The notes beneath the pieces were generated by a model, which was not told where the DNA came from, did not search any database, and worked only from the letters and a program-made list of their open reading frames with translations. This document shows positions 1 through 7,352 of a stretch of 41,365 nucleotides of DNA, piece by piece. A program made the translations under genes and the position numbers. Positions within the stretch are counted from its first letter, which is position 1, and each line of letters begins with the position of its first letter. Source of the DNA: Deltaproteobacteria bacterium (GTDB lineage Bacteria; Desulfobacterota; Desulfobaccia; Desulfobaccales; 0-14-0-80-60-11); the NCBI GenBank assembly GCA_016875015.1, contig VGSJ01000020.1:1-41365 (forward strand). The letters run 5' to 3'.

Positions 1-92
1 CCCCATTGGGGGAGAGGGAATAAAGAAGGATATCCGGTAATTCTCCCTCTCCCCCCGGCGGGGGGAGAGGGCTGGGGTGAGGGGGGGCGTCC
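1..92. repeat. Edge copy of a CCCTCTCCCC inverted-repeat element
   Basis: The window opens inside a G/C-rich fold-back repeat: GGGGGAGAGGG near base 8, then CTCCCTCTCCCCCC near 43-56, and GGGGGGAGAGGG followed by a G-rich tail near 60-90. The same words recur around 9352-9490 inside a 288-bp element. It is non-coding and can form strong hairpins. The left boundary lies outside the window. Confidence 0.6.
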
Positions 93-480
93 TCGCCCCA
101 GCAACCCATCGAAATAGCCAAACCTTAAGTGAACCGTATTACCCCTAAAATCCCCCTTTAGGAAAGGGGGACTTTAAAAGAGCTTTTGGGAAGTCCGGGC
201 AAAATAATTGCCATACAATTTATGAAGCATAACACTATGGAGGCCGGGTCGTAAATCAATGGTGTATGCGGCCAACCGAAGGGCGATGCTGCCCAGGCTC
301 GAACAAACCAATTTATTTTCTTAAAATATTGGACTATCATATTCCCCATCAGCAGGGCTTCCTTGGGGCAGTGACGTTGGCGGGTTTAAGCCGGGGACAA
401 GAGGTTCGAATCGTCAACTTTGGACCGGCGCCCCCTTGGGTGGGCCTGGTTCATACAACATAACGGCTTGAGGTGACTTG
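93..480. other. Non-coding stretch upstream of the RNase gene
   Basis: No convincing gene is seen. Bases about 148-172 form a small hairpin of the AATCCCCCTTT/AAAGGGGGACTT type found elsewhere in the window. The next gene has a clear ribosome binding site, GAGGTGA at 470-476. I see no strong sigma-70 promoter. Confidence 0.5.
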
Positions 481-1887
481 ATGCAGATCAGTTTTCACGG
501 CGCCGCCCAGACGGTAACCGGTTCTCAGCATTTGATCCGGGTGGGCGGCAAGAGCCTCCTCCTTGATTGCGGCCTGTACCAGGGCAAGCGCGACGAGGCC
601 CGCATACGGAACCGGGATTTCGCCTTTGATGCCAGCGGCGTTGATGCCGTGGTCTTGTCTCACGCCCACATTGATCACTCGGGTAATATCCCCAACTTGG
701 TGAAGCAAGGTTTCCGGGGCAAGATTATTTGCACCACGGCCACGGCTGACCTCTGCGGCGCCATGCTCCTCGATAGCGGCCATATTCAAGAGGAGGACGT
801 GGAGTATGTTAACCGGCAGCGGCGGAAGCATGGCGAGCGGCCGGTTTTGCCGATCTACACCCGAAAAGACGCGGCTGAGGCCCTGCAGTATTTTGAGGGA
901 ATCGAATATGAGCGGCGATACCCTCTGTGGCCCGGCGTTACTTGTACTCTGTACGATGCCGGCCATATGCTGGGCTCAGCCATCGTGGGGCTCGATTTCT
1001 CGTCCGGAAAAGGCGATCCCGCCCGGCGCCTGGTCTTTACCGGTGACCTGGGCCGGCCTCATGTGCCGCTGTTGTGCGACCCTACTCTTCTGGAGACTGC
1101 CGACATCCTGCTCATCGAGAGCACCTATGGCAGTCGGACCCACCCGCCCATAGAGGGGTCGGCGGAAGCTCTCAAAGAGACGATCAGACGCACCAGTAAG
1201 CGCGGCGGCAAGGTAATCATTCCGGCCTTTGCCGTCGAGCGCACCCAGCTTCTGGTATACCTCCTGAACAAGCTTTATAACCAAGGCGAGTTGCCTGATA
1301 TCCCCATCTACGTGGATAGTCCTCTGGCGGTCAATGTAACCGATATTTTCCGTCGGCATACGGCATATTTCGACGCCGGAACCCAGGACTATCTGCGTGG
1401 GGACCCCGACCGCGATATCTTTGGCTTCAAGCGATTGAAGTACATTCGGGACGTGGAGCAGTCCAAGCAGCTTCACAGCCTGCAAAGCCCCTGTGTGATC
1501 ATCAGCGCTTCAGGCATGGCCGAGGCCGGGCGCGTCCAACACCACTTAAAAAACAATATTGAGGATCACCGCAATACGGTCCTGATTGTCGGCTGGCAGG
1601 CCCCCAACACCCTGGGCCGCCGCCTGGTGGAGCGGACTCCGATGGTCAGGATCTTTGGGATGGAATACCACCTGGAAGCTGAAGTGGTGACCCTGAACGG
1701 CTTTAGCAATCATGCCGATCAGCCGGGTCTCTTGAGTTGGGCCCAGGCTTTCAAGCAGCCCCCGGCGCGGACCTTTGTCGTGCACGGCGATCCCGAAGCA
1801 GCCCAGGAACTGGCCACCCGTCTGCGCCACGATTTGGGTTTCCAAGAGGTGATGATTCCGGCCCTGCACCAGACGGTTGAAATCTAA
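481..1887 (+). CDS. MBL-fold beta-CASP RNA-processing exonuclease family protein
   Basis: A 468-residue metallo-beta-lactamase-fold protein of the beta-CASP (CPSF73/YSH1-like) group. These enzymes are zinc-dependent endo/exoribonucleases acting on RNA in the cytoplasm. The Zn-binding motif HAHIDH is at residues 61-66. Further metal-site residues are H162 in AGHMLGS, D189 in GDLGRP, H411 in SNHAD and H435 in VHGDP. The beta-CASP segment includes STYGSRTH, PAFAVERTQ and ISASGMAEAG, all typical of the family. The full set of motifs and the usual length of about 450-470 residues suggest an active enzyme. ATG 481 is chosen over an adjacent TTG at 478 because GAGGTGA (470-476) is then correctly spaced. 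The RNA substrate cannot be told from sequence. Confidence 0.93.
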   Translation: MQISFHGAAQTVTGSQHLIRVGGKSLLLDCGLYQGKRDEARIRNRDFAFDASGVDAVVLSHAHIDHSGNIPNLVKQGFRGKIICTTATADLCGAMLLDSGHIQEEDVEYVNRQRRKHGERPVLPIYTRKDAAEALQYFEGIEYERRYPLWPGVTCTLYDAGHMLGSAIVGLDFSSGKGDPARRLVFTGDLGRPHVPLLCDPTLLETADILLIESTYGSRTHPPIEGSAEALKETIRRTSKRGGKVIIPAFAVERTQLLVYLLNKLYNQGELPDIPIYVDSPLAVNVTDIFRRHTAYFDAGTQDYLRGDPDRDIFGFKRLKYIRDVEQSKQLHSLQSPCVIISASGMAEAGRVQHHLKNNIEDHRNTVLIVGWQAPNTLGRRLVERTPMVRIFGMEYHLEAEVVTLNGFSNHADQPGLLSWAQAFKQPPARTFVVHGDPEAAQELATRLRHDLGFQEVMIPALHQTVEI

Positions 1888-2070
1888 ACAATAATTTCGG
1901 TCACGGCATATCCGTTGCAATTTTTGTCGACGTGTACATAATTTGGTATAAAGAACTTGTTCCGTGGCTGATCCGCCCTGGCGCCGTTATGGTCGCCATT
2001 GAGCTGAATTCCTTGCCGGAGAGCCACCTTCCCTATATTTACATTCCACCGTGAGGCAGGAGGGGGTATG

Positions 2071-2679
2071 ATGCGCATGATACTGATATTATTGGTGTTT
2101 ATGCTTTTGGTGGGCCATGACGGGACGGCCCTGGCGGCGAGCGCCAAGGCAACGTCATTGCGGCAAGCCAACGCCCTGACCGCTTTTACCCCGCCCGAGA
2201 AGTTCCTGGCCGGCAATTTCGTGGCCGACGAAATGAACCCCGGGGTCATTTTCGGTTCGGTGAAAGCCTTTGCCGCCTCTCGCCAATGCCCCACGACCTG
2301 GCTCATCGAGGCGGGTGATAAAAACCGCCCGGCCGGGCCAGGCGCCCCGGACAAGCCCGTGGAGTATACCCTCTACCTGGAGGAGGACTGCCCGGACCGG
2401 GTGGTTTATTACGTCTTCATCGACCAGAGCGGCTTGACCCCCCAGCAATGGATCGAATGGCGGGAAAAATTCCACCGGAGTAAGGCGGAACCGCAGTATG
2501 GCTCAACCAAATCTAACCTGGACCAGGCCTGCGCGGATGGCTGCGGGGTTGGCGCCGAACTGCGTTTCATCCAGAAGGACGGGGAACTCATGGCCAAATC
2601 TCCGGAAGCGGTCTTGCGACACGATCTCAAAATTGCCCCGATCTATGATTTGAACCATAAGAAGAAAATCTCCCCCTAG
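2071..2679 (+). CDS. Exported protein of unknown function
   Basis: About 202 residues starting with a hydrophobic signal peptide (a run of I/L/V/M, then a likely cleavage after ALAA near residue 23). No family is recognised. The mature part is soluble-looking, with two paired cysteines in a CADGCGVG segment and single cysteines in RQCPTTW and EEDCPD, so disulfides in the periplasm are possible. AGGAGG at 2058-2063 fits ATG 2071 best (7-nt spacing); ATG 2068 and 2077 are alternatives. The gene ends 21 bp before the DUF6599-like gene on the same strand, so it may belong to the same transcript as the redox cluster. Confidence 0.8.
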   Translation: MRMILILLVFMLLVGHDGTALAASAKATSLRQANALTAFTPPEKFLAGNFVADEMNPGVIFGSVKAFAASRQCPTTWLIEAGDKNRPAGPGAPDKPVEYTLYLEEDCPDRVVYYVFIDQSGLTPQQWIEWREKFHRSKAEPQYGSTKSNLDQACADGCGVGAELRFIQKDGELMAKSPEAVLRHDLKIAPIYDLNHKKKISP

Positions 2680-2700
2680 GCTGGCCCCTTTGGAAGATTT

Positions 2701-3714
2701 ATGGCACGACGAAAGGCAAAGGTGGGCGCGGCCCAGAAGCTGACCGGTTACGGGATTTTAGCCGTGCTGGGCTTGATCGCCGTCGGACTGCTCATCCAGC
2801 AGTCCCGCTTCAACCCCGCGGTGATCGTGGCCATGCGCGGCCCTGAGCTTACGGGCCGGCCCCAGGCCGCGTCCACCCAGGCCCAGGCCGCCACGGCCGC
2901 GCTTATCCCCGAGGTCTCCGGATTCACCCCCCTGGCCCCCACCCAGAGCTACGGCCCGGAAAACCTCTCCGACAAGATTGACGGCAAGGCCGATCTCTAC
3001 CTCGCCGCGGGCTTCAAAGAAATGTCCTGCCGCAGCTTCGGCCTGGGCGCCGTAGAGGGGGCGCACGTGGAGGTGTTCCTCTACGATATGGGTTCAGCCC
3101 CCAATGCCTTTGCCGTGTTCAGCGGTCAACGCCGTTCCGGTTCCCCCAGCAGTTCCCTGACCGCCAATGCCTATGCCACGACCAATGCCTTGTTCTTCAC
3201 CCAGGGGCGGTTTTACGTGGAAATTGTGGCCGACCGGGCCTCGGAGACGCTGCAAAAATCCCTGGAGGCTTACGCCACCGCGCTTCTGGCCAAAATTCCC
3301 GCCGAGGGCGAAACCAAGGACGCGGCCGCCCTCTTTCCCAAGGAAGGCCTGGTGCGGGAAACCGTCCGCCTGTGCGCCGCCGACACCTTTGGTTGTGAGG
3401 GTTTGAATAACATGCTCACCGGGGAATACAGCCTGAAGAGCGGTAAAGCCACGGCCTTTGTCGCAGTCCGCGACACCCCGGAACTGGCCCAGGCGGAGGC
3501 GCGGCGCTACCTGGATTTTCTGGCCGCCAACGGTTACCGGAAGGTTCAGACCCCGGGCTCGCCGGGAGACATCCCGGCGCTCGTCCTGGATAACTCGTTT
3601 GAAATGGTCTTTGTCGAGGGCCGGACTTTGGCCGGGGTGCATGATGCGACCACGCTGGAAGCCGCTCTGGAACTCGCCGCCAAATTGCGGAACGAACTCA
3701 AGGAGAAGCCATAA
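2701..3714 (+). CDS. DUF6599-like membrane-anchored protein
   Basis: A 337-residue protein with a cytoplasmic N-terminus rich in Lys/Arg and one transmembrane anchor (about residues 16-34, GILAVLGLIAVGLLIQ). A large extracytoplasmic part follows. The segment around residues 85-105 (ENLSDKIDGKADLYLAAGF) matches what I know of the DUF6599 family, where an ENLY-x-IxG-A-ELY motif recurs. Two halves of similar alpha/beta character follow. Function is unknown. In deltaproteobacteria such proteins occur beside DUF362 and 4Fe-4S proteins, as here. It probably sits on the outer face of the membrane with the Tat-exported partners encoded downstream. A weak GGAAGA sequence precedes the ATG. Confidence 0.72.
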   Translation: MARRKAKVGAAQKLTGYGILAVLGLIAVGLLIQQSRFNPAVIVAMRGPELTGRPQAASTQAQAATAALIPEVSGFTPLAPTQSYGPENLSDKIDGKADLYLAAGFKEMSCRSFGLGAVEGAHVEVFLYDMGSAPNAFAVFSGQRRSGSPSSSLTANAYATTNALFFTQGRFYVEIVADRASETLQKSLEAYATALLAKIPAEGETKDAAALFPKEGLVRETVRLCAADTFGCEGLNNMLTGEYSLKSGKATAFVAVRDTPELAQAEARRYLDFLAANGYRKVQTPGSPGDIPALVLDNSFEMVFVEGRTLAGVHDATTLEAALELAAKLRNELKEKP

Positions 3715-3866
3715 ACAACGATAAAGTTAAGCTCCTCATAAGTGCAATGGTTTGCATAATATTGATGAGTTGCGGGATACTATTCTGGCCTACACTTTAT
3801 CGCTACGACGGCATGAGAGATGGTAAAAAGACAATACCAGTACCTAATACGTCATCGTATTTATGA
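3711..3866 (+). pseudogene. Relic of a small single-span membrane protein gene
   Basis: An A+T-rich open frame overlaps the end of the DUF6599-like gene and ends in TGA overlapping the ATG of the DUF362 gene (ATGA). Read from an ATA at 3711 it encodes about 51 residues: a short charged N-terminus (NNDKVK), a hydrophobic span (LLISAMVCIILMSCGILF), then WPTLYRYDGM and a tail ending VPNTSSYL. WPTLYRY followed by a PVRINR-type segment is a recurring small-protein pattern in proteobacteria, and here the tail stops after the first few residues of it. The only ATG lies inside the membrane span at 3747. Without a normal start and with a truncated tail, I read it as a decayed gene. Base composition differs sharply from both neighbours. 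Confidence 0.45.
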
Positions 3867-4888
3867 AATTGACCACTAAGGAACAAGAACGGCTACAAAC
3901 CCGCGAGTTGAACCGCCGGGATTTCCTCAAGCGGATAGGGTACGCCTCCGCCCTGGCCCTGGCCACCGGCGGCCTGGGCCTGGCCCTGTATGACCCGAAA
4001 GGCCCCGCCCCGGCCGAGGGACAGAAGGCGTTGACCGGATTGGGGGATTTCAGCCGGCGCGCCATGGCCCCGGGGCAGGCAAAAATGGCCATCATCCGGG
4101 GCACGGACCGGGCGGTGATGGTCGAGCGGGGGGTCAAGGCCCTGGGAGGGATGGAGTCCTTTATCGGCAAGGGCGACCGGGTGCTCATCAAGGTCAACGC
4201 CGCGTTCGCCACCCCGGCCTCCCTGGGGGCCACCACCCACCCGGAGACCCTCGCCGCGGTGGCCGGCCTGTGCTTCAAGGCCGGGGCGGCCCAGGTGCTG
4301 GTGACGGACAATCCCATCAACAATCCCGACAGCTGCTTCGAGATCACCGGGCTGGCCGGGGCGGCCCGGGCCGCCGGGGCCAGGGTCATCGCCCCCCGGC
4401 CCGCCCTGTTTGCGCCCGTCAGCCTGCCCGGGGCGAAGCTCCTCCAAAACTGGCCGGTCATGGCCGGGGCCTTCACGGGCGTGACCAAGGTCATTGTGGT
4501 CTCCCCGGTCAAAGACCACCAACGCGCCGGGGCCTCCATGACCCTCAAAAATTACTATGGTTTCCTGGGCGGGCGGCGCAACGTGTTCCACCAGGACATC
4601 AACGGCATCATCACCGAGCTGTCCCAGTTGCTCAAGCCCACCCTGTGCGTCCTGGACGGCACGGTGAGCATGATGACCAACGGCCCCACCGGCGGGTCCC
4701 TGTCCGATCTGAAGGACACCGGCACCATGGTGGTCGCCACCGACCCCGTGGCCGCGGACGCGGTGGGGGTGGAACTGTTGGGGCGCACCCTGGCCGACGT
4801 CCCCTACATTCTTATGGCTGAGAAAGCCGGGGCAGGGCAGGCCGACTATCGCCGGCTCAACCCGGTGCTGCTTAACACCAGCGCTTAA
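3863..4888 (+). CDS. Tat-exported DUF362 domain protein
   Basis: A 341-residue DUF362 protein. A twin-arginine signal is plain at residues 17-23 (NRRDFLK), followed by an alanine/glycine/leucine-rich hydrophobic region to about 42. The protein should therefore fold in the cytoplasm and be exported, probably with a cofactor or partner. The DUF362 core spans about residues 75-330, including VLIKVNAAF, THPETLAAVAGL, VSPVKDHQRAGASMTLKNYY and ATDPVAADAVG. Its reaction is unknown; members are often fused to or encoded beside ferredoxins. No Shine-Dalgarno sequence precedes the ATG, and its start overlaps the stop of the relic ORF, so translational coupling to that frame is possible. The next gene starts 17 bp downstream, indicating an operon. 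Confidence 0.85.
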   Translation: MKLTTKEQERLQTRELNRRDFLKRIGYASALALATGGLGLALYDPKGPAPAEGQKALTGLGDFSRRAMAPGQAKMAIIRGTDRAVMVERGVKALGGMESFIGKGDRVLIKVNAAFATPASLGATTHPETLAAVAGLCFKAGAAQVLVTDNPINNPDSCFEITGLAGAARAAGARVIAPRPALFAPVSLPGAKLLQNWPVMAGAFTGVTKVIVVSPVKDHQRAGASMTLKNYYGFLGGRRNVFHQDINGIITELSQLLKPTLCVLDGTVSMMTNGPTGGSLSDLKDTGTMVVATDPVAADAVGVELLGRTLADVPYILMAEKAGAGQADYRRLNPVLLNTSA

Positions 4889-4905
4889 GTCACGGGCAAC
4901 CCCTC

Positions 4906-6639
4906 ATGCGCATCGTCACCGTCCGCCGCATCAGCCAAATCTTCTTCCTGGTGATCTTCCTGTGGTTCTGCGTCACCGCCACCCTGGGGGCGAATTGGTG
5001 GCAGTTGCGCGGCTGGCCCATCAACTGGATCCTGGACCTGGACCCCCTTACGTTCCTGGCTACGGTCCTGGCCACCGGCACGCTCTATGCGTCCCTCACC
5101 TGGGCCCTGGTCGTCATCGGGCTGACCCTGTTCGTGGGCCGGTTCTTCTGCGGCTTTGCCTGTCCCCTGGGCACGATCAACCAGGCAACCGGCTGGGTGG
5201 CGCGGCGGGGGCTTAACCTGGCCGGCCGGATGGAGGCCAATCGCCACCGCCGGCTGCAATCCTTGAAATACTACTTCCTGGCCTTCCTGCTGGCCCTGGC
5301 CTGGATGGGGTCGGTGCAAACCGGGATTATTGACCCGCTGCCCCTGCTGCACCGCAGCGTCAACCTGGCCCTGTTCCCCTTAGCCGATAACGGTTTGGGC
5401 GCGCTCAGCGACGAGCCGCGCGCTTACGCCTCGGCCTGGCTCATCGGGGTCGTGTTCCTGGGGGTGGTGGGCCTGAACCTGGTCCTGCCCCGGTTCTTCT
5501 GCCGATTCATTTGCCCTCTCGGGGCGCTGTTCGGCTTGTTGGGCCGCTTTTCCCCCTGGCGCATCGGTAAAACCGAGGATAACTGCGGCGATTGCCAAAT
5601 CTGCGAGCACTACTGCGAAGGGGCCTGCCGTCCCTCGGGAACCTTCATCGGCGGCGAGTGCGTGTTGTGTATGAACTGCATGAATCGCTGCCCTGCCGGA
5701 CGGGTCACTTTTGCAGGTTTCCCCTCCGCGGCCGGGGAAGTCGGGCTGCCGGATCTGTCCAGACGCGGCTTCATCGTGGCCGGGGCCGGGCTGCTCGTGG
5801 CCTCCATGTGGGAGGTCGGCGGGCTGGCCGGGGCGGGCCGCGACCCCGGCCTCATCCGTCCACCCGGGGCCCTGGACGAGGGCCGCTTCCTGGCCCGCTG
5901 TATCCGGTGCGGCCAATGTATGCGCATCTGCCCCGGCAACATCATCCAGCCCGCCCTGTTGGAGGCCGGGGTGCAGGGCCTGTGGACCCCCGCGGTCAAC
6001 TACCGCATCGGCCGCAGCGGCTGCCAGCCCAACTGCATCGCCTGCGGCCAGGTCTGCCCCACCGCGGCCATCCGCCCCTTAAGCCTTGATGAGAAGCAAG
6101 GCACCGGCGATTTCGCGGCTCAGGGGCCGATCCGTATGGGCACGGCCTTTGTGGACCGCGGCCGCTGCCTGCCATGGGCCATGGACCGGCCCTGCCTGGT
6201 CTGTCAGGAATTGTGCCCGGTGAGCCCCAAGGCCATCTTCACCCGCACCGGGTTCGAGGCCATCCGGGACGGCGAGGCCCTCCAGGCCAGGGTTGAGGGC
6301 TCGGGGGTGGACCTGGAGGCCGCCATCCCCGCCGGGGCGAACCTGGCCAGCGGGGACTACTACCTGCGCCCGGCCGGGCAGCCCGAGGCCGCGCTCCGGC
6401 GCATCACCGGCGTGTCAGGAACCAGGCTGACCCTGGAGCGTCCCCTGGCCGCCGACGGCCTGGCGGCAGACAAGGCCCGGGTGGATATCGTGGTGCGCTT
6501 GGCGCGGCCTTTCGTGGACGCCGCCAGGTGCATCGGCTGCGGCATGTGCGAGCATGAATGCCCGGTATCGGGCCGGCGCGCCATCCGCGTTTACAGTGAA
6601 AACGAATCCCGTTCACGCTCGGGGCGCATGCTCATTTAG
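4906..6639 (+). CDS. NapH/NapG-like polyferredoxin membrane fusion protein
   Basis: A 577-residue membrane iron-sulfur protein. The N-terminal half resembles NapH/MauN: several membrane spans (about residues 10-26, 50-76, 120-140, 175-200) and the two family motifs C82xxxCP and C199xxxCP. A cysteine-rich stretch (residues 227-265) contains CGDCQIC and CVLCMNCMNRCP. At 284-300 there is a second twin-arginine-like signal (SRRGFIVAGAG, arginines 286-287). After it come NapG-type ferredoxin motifs: CIRCGQCMRICP, CIACGQVCP, CLVCQELCP and CIGCGMCEHECP. Family knowledge: NapH/NapG pass electrons from quinol to periplasmic reductases. The gene context suggests a similar relay to the exported DUF362 and aldo/keto-reductase proteins; the acceptor is inferred. 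Confidence 0.85.
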   Translation: MRIVTVRRISQIFFLVIFLWFCVTATLGANWWQLRGWPINWILDLDPLTFLATVLATGTLYASLTWALVVIGLTLFVGRFFCGFACPLGTINQATGWVARRGLNLAGRMEANRHRRLQSLKYYFLAFLLALAWMGSVQTGIIDPLPLLHRSVNLALFPLADNGLGALSDEPRAYASAWLIGVVFLGVVGLNLVLPRFFCRFICPLGALFGLLGRFSPWRIGKTEDNCGDCQICEHYCEGACRPSGTFIGGECVLCMNCMNRCPAGRVTFAGFPSAAGEVGLPDLSRRGFIVAGAGLLVASMWEVGGLAGAGRDPGLIRPPGALDEGRFLARCIRCGQCMRICPGNIIQPALLEAGVQGLWTPAVNYRIGRSGCQPNCIACGQVCPTAAIRPLSLDEKQGTGDFAAQGPIRMGTAFVDRGRCLPWAMDRPCLVCQELCPVSPKAIFTRTGFEAIRDGEALQARVEGSGVDLEAAIPAGANLASGDYYLRPAGQPEAALRRITGVSGTRLTLERPLAADGLAADKARVDIVVRLARPFVDAARCIGCGMCEHECPVSGRRAIRVYSENESRSRSGRMLI

Positions 6640-6691
6640 CCTTGAGGACCGAAGTCGCCATCGTGAAGCCGATAGGCACGGGAGTAACTAT

Positions 6692-7162
6692 TTGGAAGCA
6701 ATTACAAAACACTCAGCAGCCAGAGCGGCCGAAGAAGCTGTTGTCCTTTGGAGTCTCGCAAGTACGCAGTTTTCGAAAAATAATGCACTCTTCCTGGAAG
6801 AAGCTTCGGCGTGCATGATTGAGGTAGTAAGTGCTTTTGCGCTTAATGCACGTCGCATGATAGAATCTGTTGAAAACAGGCCAAAGTTTTTGCTCTCTCA
6901 GAAGCGCTGGAGATGGAAGCCTACCAAGAAAGGGGTGGTAGTTTCAGAGCTGTGGGACGCTCTGAACAGGATAATTCATGCCAAGAAGCTCTTGGTTGGC
7001 TTTGAGTCGTTGCCAGACAATATTTCTGTTATAGATGGTGGTGCTGTTGTAATACCTTATATACAGGCTGAAACCGACAGGCGTGATCTCGCATTTATTG
7101 ATCCTTTCGCGTGTGCTCATGCATATTTATATGAGGTGTATCCGCTCGTATTCAGGACTTAA
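6692..7162 (+). CDS. A+T-rich orphan protein of unknown function
   Basis: An open frame of about 156 residues if it starts at TTG 6692, which has GGGAG at 6680-6684 with 7-nt spacing. An upstream ATG at 6554 would overlap the polyferredoxin gene and gives an unnatural N-terminus. The protein looks soluble and mostly helical. A segment SELWDALNRIIHAKKL contains an NRxIH-like helix seen in some uncharacterised HEPN-like proteins, but I would not assign it. Codons are visibly A+T-rich compared with both neighbours, which points to recent acquisition. It interrupts the redox cluster between the polyferredoxin and aldo/keto-reductase genes. Confidence 0.5.
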   Translation: MEAITKHSAARAAEEAVVLWSLASTQFSKNNALFLEEASACMIEVVSAFALNARRMIESVENRPKFLLSQKRWRWKPTKKGVVVSELWDALNRIIHAKKLLVGFESLPDNISVIDGGAVVIPYIQAETDRRDLAFIDPFACAHAYLYEVYPLVFRT

Positions 7163-7210
7163 TGATATGGACATTAAGGTATTAGCATAGGAACCAGAAA
7201 AGCCATGATT

Positions 7211-7301
7211 TTTACCCCCCTTTTCTAAAGGGGGGCAGGGGGGATTAAATAAGCACTTAATAATCCCCCTAAATCCCCCTTTAAAAAAGGGGGACTTTGG
7301 T
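7211..7301. repeat. Fold-back repeat, copy 1
   Basis: About 90 bp of two hairpin modules (CCCCCTTTTCTAAAGGGGG and AATCCCCCTTTAAAAAAGGG) joined by ATTAAATAAGCACTTAATAAT. A near-complete copy lies inverted at 16161-16243, a half copy at 26733-26790 and a short relative near 148-172. It is a dispersed non-coding element that may also terminate transcription. Confidence 0.75.
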
Positions 7302-7352
7302 TCCACAATATTTGGTTCGTATTATTCTCTATTACGATAGGAGGTGTCTAAC

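Noticed and set aside
219-235. TATGAAGCATAACACTA resembling a minus-strand word near 41140-41156
   Set aside because: About 14 of 16 bases match in inverted orientation at the two window ends, suggesting IS ends. The match is short and nothing else supports it.
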